Assembly (NCBI GenBank): GCA_021157925.1
Contig: JAGGVR010000138.1
Span: forward strand, 1-32,715
Reading direction: 5' to 3'
Origin: Staphylothermus sp.
GTDB taxonomy: Archaea > Thermoproteota > Thermoprotei_A > Sulfolobales > Desulfurococcaceae
DNA length: 32,715 bases
The notes beneath the pieces are model-generated. The model was given only the letters and a program-made list of their open reading frames with translations, made no database searches and was not told the origin of the DNA. Made by a program: the position numbers and the translations under genes. Below are positions 1 to 9,488 of this stretch, piece after piece (positions within the stretch are counted from its first letter, which is position 1; the number at the start of each line of letters is the position of its first letter).

Positions 1-801
1 CATGCATCCTCTTATTAAGAAGGGCTGATGCAGCTATCGCTTTCAAAGCTTTCCCTTTTCTACGATCAGTTATATGTATACCTTGGTCCTCCAATATAGC
101 ATATAGTTTTAATAACTTTTCTTTCACCGGGCTGAGATCAACTTCAAAGAGTAGTTTATTAAGCATTTTTATGTCATCCATGTTGAGTATTGGCTCAGCA
201 TGTTCATAGTATCCAGCTTCGATTTTCCAAGCAGCGTCCAGTAGTTTAGCCCACTTATCTTCGCTTATAGGTCTCACGAAGTGTCTATATAGAAATCTAT
301 CATATAGAGCTTGTAGTTCCGGTTCATCAGGTACATTATTGCTAGCAGCAATCATTGTCCACAGAGGTACTTTTATCTCATTATATCCATCATATAGAAT
401 TCTCTCATTCATTATCGTCAAAAACATGTTCAATATAGCAGAATTTGCATTAAAAATTTCATCAATAAAAGCAATCTCAGCTTCAGGGAGTTTGTTCTTA
501 GTGATTCTAATGTATCTGCCTTGCTTCAAAGCTGTAATGTCGAGAGGACCAAATAATTCATCTGGTTCAGTGAATTTGGTTAACAAGTACTTGAAGAACC
601 TAGCATTTATTAGTTCAGCAGCTCTTCTAGCTAGAGCTGATTTAGCCGTACCAGGTTCCCCAATCATGACTACATGTTCTCCAGATATAATAGATAATGC
701 TATTACTTTAGCTTCTTCTTCTCTACCAACAAATGGTTTTGCTAATTCATAAACAAATCTGTGTGACTGATCAAGCAATTTTTTAAAGCTTTGTTCCATA
801 A
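1..801 (-). CDS. MoxR/RavA-family AAA+ ATPase, C-terminus cut by window edge
   Basis: Minus-strand frame open from ATG at 799-801 to the window edge: [63 protein letters not shown]...[28 protein letters not shown]; Walker A GEPGTAKS and Walker B IAFIDEIF. Confidence 0.93.
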
Positions 802-892
802 TATAATTACCTCTGCAACATCTAAGTACTCAATCATATTAATCCATACAAAAACCCTAATAAAGTAACTATCTTGGCCTCAATAATCTTTG

Positions 893-953
893 AGGTCAGC
901 TGAGCAACTCCTCAGCATCAACGATCAGCTGAAAACCGGGCTCTTCATCCCCA
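893..953 (-). ncRNA. candidate archaeal C/D box sRNA
   Basis: Minus strand: GGGATGA (C-like) - 16 nt - CTGA (D') - 3 nt - TTGATGC (C'-like) - 15 nt - CTGA (D); lies in the intergenic gap between two minus-strand genes. Confidence 0.62.
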
Positions 954-1008
954 TTCAAATAAATTATAATTACGATATTATCTTGATATCTTTCGGTAGA
1001 AATTTCTT

Positions 1009-1305
1009 TCACAAGAGATCCTTAACTAGTTCTTCGGCATACCTAATATTGATTAAATGTTCATCCAATAGATCCTTTAATCCTTTTTTCTTTCTTTTCA
1101 TCAATAATTTTCCTGCGGCAATCATAGATAAACCAATACTTGTCGATATCATTGTGGGATCTGGGACCATCAAGAAGAAACCACTAGCTTTTAATAATTT
1201 CTCTCCTCGTTCGTCGGGTCCTCCCATAAGGATTCTTGCAACATCCTTTATGTCATTGATAACATATTCTATTTCATTCTTTTTCTTATTCCTAGGAATA
1301 ATCAT
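1009..1305 (-). CDS. conserved hypothetical protein, 98 aa
   Basis: ORF track; same orientation as the moxR gene; the antisense ORF 890..1324 looks non-coding. Confidence 0.65.
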   Translation of the reverse strand: MIIPRNKKKNEIEYVINDIKDVARILMGGPDERGEKLLKASGFFLMVPDPTMISTSIGLSMIAAGKLLMKRKKKGLKDLLDEHLINIRYAEELVKDLL

Positions 1306-1404
1306 TATAAAACACCTAATGTAAACCTTATTTTTCGAAGAGTTTTATTCATCGTAATCCAAATAATTAAATGATCGTATTAAAATAATGGGGGCTAAAT
1401 AATA

Positions 1405-1905
1405 TTGAATTTTTACGAGTATATTCCATCATTACCTGGATATTATTTATTGATCTTTAGAATCTATAAAAAATTAACAATCATTACACGTGGTAATAAG
1501 GTATTTTCTTTGAACCCAGGTATATACGTTTACATCGGATCTGCTTACGGGCCAGGTGGTCTAAGATCTCGTATAATACGTCATTTAAGAAGAAATAAGA
1601 AGGTATTTTGGCACGTTGATTATTTAACAACAAATAAATACGTAGAACTTGTTGGTTTTGTTATAATAACTATTACTTCTAACAAAACTATTGATCTAGA
1701 GAACCTATTAAGTAAAAAAATACAGAAACATTTAGAACCCATATTAGGTTTTGGTTGTTCTGACAAAAGAAAAGATAAATCCCACTTATATTATTGTATG
1801 AAGAATTTTCCGGATTGTTTAAGGATTATTGATGAGATTCTATCATCGATAAAAAATATTGGTATAGAATATACAATTAATATATTAACCCCGATCAATA
1901 TATAA
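1405..1905 (+). CDS. GIY-YIG-like DUF123 domain protein
   Basis: PGIYVYIGSAYGPGGLRSRIIRHLRRNKKVFWHVDYLTT is typical of archaeal DUF123/GIY-YIG proteins; TTG start. Confidence 0.85.
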   Translation: MNFYEYIPSLPGYYLLIFRIYKKLTIITRGNKVFSLNPGIYVYIGSAYGPGGLRSRIIRHLRRNKKVFWHVDYLTTNKYVELVGFVIITITSNKTIDLENLLSKKIQKHLEPILGFGCSDKRKDKSHLYYCMKNFPDCLRIIDEILSSIKNIGIEYTINILTPINI

Positions 1906-1947
1906 TGCCTCATACCCCATAACTCATAAAAGGAGTCGAAACTCGTA

Positions 1948-2418
1948 ATGTATGTAGATCCGGAACCAGATAAAAAAGAATCTAAACCTGCAACACATAT
2001 AATTGATCTAAAAGCTGGAGAAGAAAACGTTCACCTAAAGGGAAGAGTTCTAGAAACTTCTCCGCCACGAGTAATTCAGACAAGAAAGGGTCCAAGAACA
2101 ATTAGTAATGCTATAATAGGCGATGAGACTGGCCGTGTTCAAGTGACATTGTGGGGGACGAAAGCAGGCAGTTTAGAGAAAGGTAAAGTAGTTGATATTC
2201 AAGGAGCATGGACTACAAGTTATCGCGGTAAGGTACAAGTAAATATTGGCAGGTCTTCAGAAGTAACTGAATTAGACGATTCAGAAGCCCCTCAACCAGA
2301 AAGCATTCCTGAGGAACAGCCCGAAGCACCTTATGAGCCTAAACAACGTAGAACAGGTGGTTTTAGGAAGCAAGGATACTATAGGCAGAGCAGGGGTATA
2401 TATAGAAGAAATAAATAA
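1948..2418 (+). CDS. OB-fold single-stranded DNA-binding protein, crenarchaeal SSB type
   Basis: Single OB fold (VHLKGRVLETSPPRVIQTRKGPRTISNAIIGDETGRVQVTLWGTKAGSLEKGKVVDIQGAW) and a flexible acidic/basic C-terminal tail. Confidence 0.87.
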   Translation: MYVDPEPDKKESKPATHIIDLKAGEENVHLKGRVLETSPPRVIQTRKGPRTISNAIIGDETGRVQVTLWGTKAGSLEKGKVVDIQGAWTTSYRGKVQVNIGRSSEVTELDDSEAPQPESIPEEQPEAPYEPKQRRTGGFRKQGYYRQSRGIYRRNK

Positions 2419-2433
2419 TCAAGGTGTAAACAT

Positions 2434-2757
2434 ATGAGTGAAGAACAGGTAGGAAGAGACCAAGCTATAAAAGCTAAGGAATTATTTCAAGAGATAAAGA
2501 CACTTAAACCATCGAGACAAGGAGTCTTTCTAGGCGAGGAGGATGAGAAATTCTACGTTGCTAAGACAGAGGAAGAAGTATATGAATTATCAGCATTAGC
2601 ATACTATGTATGGCTACTATGTGATGGAGAACACACGGTAGAAGAAATGGTTACAAAGATGAGTCAAGACGTACAAGTATCAGAGGAAGAAGTAATAGAA
2701 CCCCTAGTAATAGCTTTAGATAGCTTGTCACACGCTGGTCTAATAAAATTTATCTAA
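2434..2757 (+). CDS. PqqD-fold protein
   Basis: ELSALAYYVWLLCDGEHTVEEMVTKMSQDVQVSEEEVIEPLVIALDSLSHAGLIKFI matches the PqqD/RRE winged-helix pattern. Confidence 0.78.
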   Translation: MSEEQVGRDQAIKAKELFQEIKTLKPSRQGVFLGEEDEKFYVAKTEEEVYELSALAYYVWLLCDGEHTVEEMVTKMSQDVQVSEEEVIEPLVIALDSLSHAGLIKFI

Positions 2758-3004
2758 TAAATACACTGGTAAAAACGCCATAGTACTGTATATTCATAAT
2801 TATTCATCTAATTTTTATATGGCAAAAGTTATTCTTCAAAGAACATATTGAGGATAATAATACTTTACAAATAATATTTCTGAAAATATGAATTGTTAAA
2901 AATAAGTGAATCATTGATAAAATTAATATATTCTTTGTGTGTTAGAGAAAACACATGACAATAGAATAATGTAATAATAATCCTACTTATAGGGAGTCTT
3001 TACC

Positions 3005-4384
3005 GTGATGACAAGTTTTAGGGTAAGGGCGGGGATTAGTAGAGCAAAGTTGTCGAAGGTTGATTTCCCTAGTTTAATGTTTATTCTTGAGGCATTTTTT
3101 GGTGGTTTTTATATAGCTATAACTCGTGGAGTAACTCCCATTTTCCTAGTTACTATTGGATATGGTCTGAAAGATTTAATGTTGCTTAATGGATTAGGCA
3201 GTTTGTTTGCTTTATTACTTGTTATAATGATTTATAATTTAGGATCAGTTTCTGTCACAAAATCTAAATTAATAATGGCTTTATTGATTGAAAGGATCAT
3301 ATGGTTTATTATACCCTTTACATCATTTGAACGGAGACTTGTGCTTCTTGCTTATGGATTAGCATTAGCATCCACTCTTCCTAGTAGTATATTTATGAAT
3401 ATTGCTATTCTTTCATTGTTTTTAGGCGATAAATATCGTAGAGTAGTTTCTCTTAGAGGAGCTCTTGGAGGAATAGCTAGTATTTTGGGTCAATTAACCG
3501 TTGTGCTTGTTCTTGCAGCCATGAATACTATTCAGAAATACTACATACTATATATCATTGCTTTTATGACTAGTTTATTTTCATGCATACTGCTCTTAAT
3601 AGTGTCAAATATACCAAAAATACCTAAAACTATAGTTAAAGCTGAAGAAGAAGTAGAGATCAAAGCATCAACAATATTCTTAATGGTTACTTCATTTATG
3701 GTTTCTACGACTCTTCTCAGTATTGCTTGGACGCCATACATTATGAGAGATCTAGGTGCTCCTGACTATATAGCGGCATCGATTGGATTTATTCAAGCCA
3801 TATCAGCTGTATTATCGAATGTTTTTTGGATTAAGAAAAAACCTAAAACTTATAGAATAGCGATCCTATTATTAAGTGCTACTCCGTTCCTTATATATGT
3901 CACTAAAAACCCCCTTTTACACCTAGGATATGCAGCTATATATGGATTCACGCTTGTAGCAGCGAATCTTTATGCAAGCTTAGCCTATGCTGGCTTGTTC
4001 AAAAAACTTGGTGCTTTCAAGGCAGGAGTCATGTTATCATCAACGTATTTTCTCGCACTGTTTCTAAGCGGCTTCACGGGTTATTTCTTATCATATAACA
4101 TCATATTGGTTTTCATAGTATCATCTATATTTGCAATAGTTGGTTTATCTATTGGTTTAGTTGCCATACCGGAGCTTGCTGTTGTAAAACCCATTTATAC
4201 TAGGCTCTATTCGAGAATATTGTATAACGTTAGCTTAACAGGATACTCGACAGTAGTATATGGTTTAACTGGTACAGCAAAAGTTGTGATAAAAACTACG
4301 GGCCTTATTCTAGCATTATTGATTCTATACATAATTTACCGTATGTTATATTATATTGTGCTTCTTAGTGGTGGTTTGTCTTGA
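3005..4384 (+). CDS. MFS-like multi-pass membrane protein
   Basis: 459 aa, about 12 hydrophobic segments; overlaps the next ORF. Confidence 0.75.
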   Translation: MMTSFRVRAGISRAKLSKVDFPSLMFILEAFFGGFYIAITRGVTPIFLVTIGYGLKDLMLLNGLGSLFALLLVIMIYNLGSVSVTKSKLIMALLIERIIWFIIPFTSFERRLVLLAYGLALASTLPSSIFMNIAILSLFLGDKYRRVVSLRGALGGIASILGQLTVVLVLAAMNTIQKYYILYIIAFMTSLFSCILLLIVSNIPKIPKTIVKAEEEVEIKASTIFLMVTSFMVSTTLLSIAWTPYIMRDLGAPDYIAASIGFIQAISAVLSNVFWIKKKPKTYRIAILLLSATPFLIYVTKNPLLHLGYAAIYGFTLVAANLYASLAYAGLFKKLGAFKAGVMLSSTYFLALFLSGFTGYFLSYNIILVFIVSSIFAIVGLSIGLVAIPELAVVKPIYTRLYSRILYNVSLTGYSTVVYGLTGTAKVVIKTTGLILALLILYIIYRMLYYIVLLSGGLS

Positions 4385-5037
4385 GAAATGTATTAGTAGA
4401 CTTGAATAATATGAGTTCTGGAAACTATACAGGAACGGAGATCTTGTGGAAAGCTCTACAATATTCATTAAGAGACCTAGTAAGTATACTGCCGCTTATT
4501 CTAATAGCTTTACTTGTAATTGCTGTTTATGCATTAGTCGCTATAATTCTCACTAGACTTATAAGATCTATTCTTAGATTGATAAATATAGATGAACTAG
4601 CTAAACCCTTGATAAAGTATAGGATCAGTTTAACAAATATTATCATTATATTGCTCAATCTGGGGATCGGGTTACTAGCAGTATACTCAATAGCATTGAT
4701 AATGTATCCTACGCAAGTAGAAGTAATTACCTCTATAGTATCATATATTGCTAGAGTAGCTAGTGTAGTGTTTCTAATAATATTTGTCTTCATAATGCTA
4801 GAGACAATTATTGAGAAAATAAGGATGGAAGCTAAACTACGCGGTTTCATGTTCTTGATCATATTATTTGTAACTCTTGCATTACTTCTAGACATAACAG
4901 CTCTTTCAGAAGAAGTAAAACATGCCCTTGCACTTGGTATCAGTATAGGTATTGGGCTTAGTATAGGTGTTTTTTCACTATGGTACTTCTTCCATGACTT
5001 ATTCGAGAAAAAATACTCTGGTAGTGACAAGAAATGA
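4381..5037 (+). CDS. multi-pass membrane protein, unknown function
   Basis: 218 aa, several TM segments; Gly-rich final helix LALGISIGIGLSIGVFSLWYFFHDLFEK; overlaps both neighbours. Confidence 0.75.
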   Translation: MRNVLVDLNNMSSGNYTGTEILWKALQYSLRDLVSILPLILIALLVIAVYALVAIILTRLIRSILRLINIDELAKPLIKYRISLTNIIIILLNLGIGLLAVYSIALIMYPTQVEVITSIVSYIARVASVVFLIIFVFIMLETIIEKIRMEAKLRGFMFLIILFVTLALLLDITALSEEVKHALALGISIGIGLSIGVFSLWYFFHDLFEKKYSGSDKK

Positions 5038-6137
5038 GCTATAGGTTGTTATTTACCATATTATTTCTGATAATTTTGATTTTGAATCTTTACGGATTAT
5101 CTATTTATTCATTTAATGATACAGCTAATTCTCGAGATGTCTTAATAGGTATTAAATATTATGGTAATGTGACTAATAATGGTATTAAGCCTATTATGAT
5201 TAATGAAACAGATATAATGGTGTTTGATTACCCCTTAAACACTTCTACTCAGAAAATAATAAATGTAAAGACTTGGATTAATGGATATGAATACCCATAT
5301 AAAATAATTAGAGAGAATAACCAGTATGTTTTAGTAATTCAATCTCCTTATACTAATTCATCTTTAAAACCGGGAGAGTCTATCAGTGTTGGTGTAGAAT
5401 ACAATGTGTCTATTAATATGTTTCAACGGATTAATAGCATAGGTGATATACTATTAACTAATAACATAACAAAATTAGTTAGAATGTCTGGTACGTGGGT
5501 TGACATCAATTATACAGAAATTGGCGCAGAATACATTAATGTAACTAGTTTGTGGAATTATACTAACCCCTTGATCAAACTTCTTGTTAACTATTTGAAT
5601 AGGACGAATAACGAATCTAAACCATTATCATTTATACTAAGTATTCTTAACTGGATCGATGATAATATAGTATATTCGACTCGTATCCCCCCAAGGCATC
5701 CCTGGGAGGTAATAGTTGAAGGACTTGGTGATTGTGATGATCAATCTAATTTATTAATAACGCTTGCTAGGTCATTTAAGATACCGAGTTATTTAGAAAT
5801 AGGGATCGTATATATTGGTCCGAACTTTAAGTATGAGAATATTGAAGCTGAGGGATATTATCACTATATATTCTTAGGAGGAGGTGGTCATGGGTGGGCT
5901 GCTGTTTACATTCCTCCATGGAAATGGGTTAGAGTAGATTTAACAATAGGATCTGGTAAAGGTGTTGGGCATATAAAAGGTGCTGCATACTATATCTTTC
6001 CAACTGTGGTAATAAATAAAGTTGTATTAGGCGATTATGCTACACAATCAGCTGAGTATACAGAAGAGATCATATCTAAGAAGATCAAATATGACTCAGT
6101 TCTTGAGATTACTAATTACAACTTAACGAAGAAGTAG
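5034..6137 (+). CDS. exported transglutaminase-like (papain-fold) protein
   Basis: N-terminal hydrophobic signal/anchor; Cys-His-Asp pattern GDCDDQSNLLITLARS...GHGWAAVYIPPWKWVRVDLT. Confidence 0.85.
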   Translation: MSYRLLFTILFLIILILNLYGLSIYSFNDTANSRDVLIGIKYYGNVTNNGIKPIMINETDIMVFDYPLNTSTQKIINVKTWINGYEYPYKIIRENNQYVLVIQSPYTNSSLKPGESISVGVEYNVSINMFQRINSIGDILLTNNITKLVRMSGTWVDINYTEIGAEYINVTSLWNYTNPLIKLLVNYLNRTNNESKPLSFILSILNWIDDNIVYSTRIPPRHPWEVIVEGLGDCDDQSNLLITLARSFKIPSYLEIGIVYIGPNFKYENIEAEGYYHYIFLGGGGHGWAAVYIPPWKWVRVDLTIGSGKGVGHIKGAAYYIFPTVVINKVVLGDYATQSAEYTEEIISKKIKYDSVLEITNYNLTKK

Positions 6138-6232
6138 CGATATAAGCCTCGTAATACTAGTTATTAATTTAGATGACCGAAGACTCCAGTACCGAGACAC
6201 GTCGTCTATGAGGAAACTCCACCCCTCGGGAC

Positions 6233-6571
6233 TTAGTACCATGTAATCTCCGAGTAATTCTTCACTAGCTCTTCGTACTTCTCCTCGACCATGTTAAGTA
6301 TTTCATCGCCGTGTATTCTTATGAGGTGAAGATATAATCCTCTCCTAGTAAATGGGCCTTTCCCGCATAATCCGCATCTTAAATGACCATTTTTCTCCGT
6401 AACTATTATAGATGCTACGCTTCCTACTGCTTTCCTCATAAGGGTATATTTTGATGAACCAACTATTTTTTGGAGATCAATATCATCTGCTGGGAGACCT
6501 ACGGCTCTCTTAACTATAAATTTCAGCAAACGATCAGATAAAATACTAAACCCCAATCCCAACACCTCCAC
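6233..6571 (-). CDS. small C2H2-type zinc-finger protein
   Basis: LRCGLCGKGPFTRRGLYLHLIRIHG: CxxC-x12-HxxxxH finger. Confidence 0.8.
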   Translation of the reverse strand: MEVLGLGFSILSDRLLKFIVKRAVGLPADDIDLQKIVGSSKYTLMRKAVGSVASIIVTEKNGHLRCGLCGKGPFTRRGLYLHLIRIHGDEILNMVEEKYEELVKNYSEITWY

Positions 6572-6699
6572 ATACGAATATATTTCTTGGTTAACTGTTT
6601 TAAGGGAGGTGACTCATGATATTATTTAGTAAATGATTTATGTAGTTCGCATTTATAAAATAGGTGTAAGTGACTATTCATATGTGGATGTGATAGATC

Positions 6700-7875
6700 A
6701 TGGATCGTGTGTTTATTGTTGGCGTCGGCATGACTAAGATCGGGAGATTTTATGATAAAAGTGGAAGAGAGTTAGTATCGGAGGCTATTCTTAAAGCATT
6801 GGAGGATGCTGATAATATTAAACCCAAAGCGCTTGTTCTTGGGAACATGACCTCTAGTGTTTTAATGGAACAAGACAGCCTCGCAGCACTAGCAGCAGAT
6901 TATAGCGGTCTAAGAGGTATTCCAGCATTTAAAGTAGAGGCAGCATGTGGTAGTGGTGGAGCAGCTTTTTACGCGGGGTATAGCTTAGTTAAATCGGGTC
7001 TTGCTGATACAGTTGTTGTTGCTGGAGTAGAGAAGTTGACTGAGAAACTAACAGCTGACGCCACCAAGGCTCTTGCACAAGCAGCCGATGCCGAATATGA
7101 GGTTTTCTATGGTGTTACTTTTACGGGTCTCAACGCATTAGTTGCGAGGCTTTATATGAATAAATTCGGATACACGAGAGAAGATTTAGCTTATTGGCCT
7201 CTTAGAATGCATGAGTATGCATCATATAATCCATATGCTCAATTACCCAGAAAAACCAGTCTTGAAGCAATACTTAAAAGCCCAGTAGTAGCTGAACCTC
7301 TCCATCTATTTGATTGCTCACCTATAGGTGATGGTGCGGCTGCAGTAGTTATTACTAAGAATGAAGAATTGGCAAAGAATATAGCCAAGAATACAGGCAA
7401 AGACGTGCTTGTCGAAGTAGCTGGTATTGGTATGGCTACGGACTCAGTTGACCTTGGTTCTAGGAGAGACCTCTTAACACTCGAATCCACTGTGAAGGCT
7501 AGTAGAGATGCTTATAAGATGGCAGGTGTGTCTGTGAAAGACATTGATTATGCAGAGGTACACGATGCTTTCCATATTACAGGGTATTTAGCCTTAGAAG
7601 ATATGGGTTTTGCACCTAAGGGAGAAGCACCAAAGCTATGGAAAGAAGGAAAATTCGCTAAAGGCGATAAGCCAGAGGTAAACTTTAGTGGTGGACTAAA
7701 AGCAAGAGGACACCCTGTAGGAGCTACTGGTATTTATCAAATAGTTGAAGCCACTATGCAGATTAGAGGCGATTTTCCAGGATATAAGGCTTCTGATCCA
7801 GTCATTGCTGTTACACAGAATATAGGTGGTATAGGGACATATTCAATAGTGACAATTCTGAGGAGATATCGTTAA
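6700..7875 (+). CDS. archaeal thiolase-family protein (acetyl-CoA acetyltransferase-like)
   Basis: VEAACGSGGAAFYAG nucleophile region, EVHDAFHITGY, GGLKARGHPVGATG. Confidence 0.93.
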   Translation: MDRVFIVGVGMTKIGRFYDKSGRELVSEAILKALEDADNIKPKALVLGNMTSSVLMEQDSLAALAADYSGLRGIPAFKVEAACGSGGAAFYAGYSLVKSGLADTVVVAGVEKLTEKLTADATKALAQAADAEYEVFYGVTFTGLNALVARLYMNKFGYTREDLAYWPLRMHEYASYNPYAQLPRKTSLEAILKSPVVAEPLHLFDCSPIGDGAAAVVITKNEELAKNIAKNTGKDVLVEVAGIGMATDSVDLGSRRDLLTLESTVKASRDAYKMAGVSVKDIDYAEVHDAFHITGYLALEDMGFAPKGEAPKLWKEGKFAKGDKPEVNFSGGLKARGHPVGATGIYQIVEATMQIRGDFPGYKASDPVIAVTQNIGGIGTYSIVTILRRYR

Positions 7876-7915
7876 AACTATAAGATCTAGATGAGGCGTT
7901 GAGAGGTAATAAGTT

Positions 7916-9481
7916 GTGGAGAAAAAGGATATACGTGAACTAATAGAAGAAGTCGAAAGCTATCGTAAGAAATCTATCATGGGTGGTGGAGAAGAAAGAA
8001 TTAGGAGACAGCGAGAGAAAGGCAAGCTCTGGGTAAGGGATAGGATTGAAAGACTACTCGATCCCGGTTCTTTTGAAGAACTACAGTGGATGCGGCTCCA
8101 TAGATCAACGTACTTTGGATTAGATAAGCTAAAGTACTATGGTGATGGAGTAGTAGTTGGTTATGGTAGAATTGATGGAAGACTAGTATTCGTATACGCA
8201 CAAGACTTTACAGTTATGGGAGGTAGTATTGGAGAATCACATGCGGATAAGATTGTTAGAGTAATAGATATGGCTATCGAAACAGGCTCACCTGTAATAG
8301 GATTATATGATTCGGGAGGAGCAAGGATACAAGAGGGAGTAGCTGCCCTACATGGATGTGGTAAAATATTCAAAGCAAATGTTAGAGCAAGTGGAGTTAT
8401 TCCACAAATAAGCTTAATCCTGGGACCATGTGCTGGAGCAGCAGCTTATAGCCCGGCCCTAACCGATTTCATAGTCATGGTTAAGAGTTCTTACATGTTT
8501 ATTACAGGTCCTGAAGTCGTTAAAGCAGCTACTGGAGTCGAAACAACATTTGAAGAACTAGGAGGAGCACATGTCCATGCAATTGAGAGCGGTGTAGCGC
8601 ATTTCATAACTGAGGACGAGGATAGTGCTTTCCAGTTGACGAGAAAACTATTATCATACTTGCCGAGCAGCTTTGATGAAGACCCACCATATGTCAGAAC
8701 AGATGATCCCATCGATAGGAGAATAGAAGATCTATATGAAATAATACCATCTGATACGATGAAACCTTTTGATGTAAGAGAAGTTATTTACAGAGTTGTA
8801 GATGATGGGGACTTTTTAGAGGTTCAACGGGATTATGCTAGGTCAGCGGTTGTGGGTTTTGGGAGAATAGGTGGTTTCACAGTAGGTATTGTTGCTAATC
8901 AACCAGCTGTTAACGCTGGCGTAATAGATATCGAAGCGTCTAATAAGATAGCGAGATTTGTAAGATTTTGTGATTCCTTCAATATACCAATTATAACTTT
9001 TGTTGATACACCGGGATTTATGCCGGGAATAGACCAGGAGCATGGGGGAATAATTAAGCATGGAGCAAAAATACTCTATGCTTATTCAGAGGCAACTATT
9101 CCTCTTATAACGATAATAATGAGGAAAGCATATGGAGGAGCATATATTGCAATGGGTAGCCGAGCTCTCGGAGCAGACGTAGTTTATGCGTGGCCTACAG
9201 CTGAAATAGCAGTTATGGGTCCCGAAGGAGCCGTTAGGATATTATACAGAAAAGAAGCAGCAAAACACCCAGAACCAGACAGGTTCTTGGCTGAGAAACT
9301 TCTTGAATATAGAAAAGTATTCGCCAACCCTTATAGAGCAGCTGAACTTGGATACGTCGACGACGTTATAGATCCAGCGATAACAAGGCTAAAGATCTAT
9401 AATGCTCTGAGAGTATTGAAGAATAAGAAAGAAGAAATGATCCACATAATACCACATAAACATGGAAATATACCGTTATAA
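7916..9481 (+). CDS. acyl-CoA carboxyltransferase (methylmalonyl-CoA decarboxylase alpha / propionyl-CoA carboxylase beta)
   Basis: GTG start with upstream GAGGT; GGSIGESHADKIVRVIDMA, GLYDSGGARIQEGV, FVDTPGFMPGIDQEHGGIIKHGAKILYAY. Confidence 0.94.
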   Translation: MEKKDIRELIEEVESYRKKSIMGGGEERIRRQREKGKLWVRDRIERLLDPGSFEELQWMRLHRSTYFGLDKLKYYGDGVVVGYGRIDGRLVFVYAQDFTVMGGSIGESHADKIVRVIDMAIETGSPVIGLYDSGGARIQEGVAALHGCGKIFKANVRASGVIPQISLILGPCAGAAAYSPALTDFIVMVKSSYMFITGPEVVKAATGVETTFEELGGAHVHAIESGVAHFITEDEDSAFQLTRKLLSYLPSSFDEDPPYVRTDDPIDRRIEDLYEIIPSDTMKPFDVREVIYRVVDDGDFLEVQRDYARSAVVGFGRIGGFTVGIVANQPAVNAGVIDIEASNKIARFVRFCDSFNIPIITFVDTPGFMPGIDQEHGGIIKHGAKILYAYSEATIPLITIIMRKAYGGAYIAMGSRALGADVVYAWPTAEIAVMGPEGAVRILYRKEAAKHPEPDRFLAEKLLEYRKVFANPYRAAELGYVDDVIDPAITRLKIYNALRVLKNKKEEMIHIIPHKHGNIPL

Positions 9482-9488
9482 ACAGTAA

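Noticed and set aside
339-752. + strand ORF of 137 aa
   Set aside because: Antisense to the clear MoxR ATPase frame
890-1324. + strand ORF of 144 aa
   Set aside because: Antisense to the more protein-like minus ORF 1009..1305, and overlaps the sRNA candidate; composition is low-complexity Ser/Ile/Phe
4527-5030. - strand ORF of 167 aa
   Set aside because: Antisense to the membrane protein ORF 4381..5037, which fits the overlapping operon; Ser/Ile/Thr-rich antisense composition
6190-6232. RNase P RNA-like motif GAGGAAACTCC
   Set aside because: The downstream sequence codes for the zinc-finger protein on the other strand, and there is no room or partner CR-V region for a ~300-nt RNase P RNA
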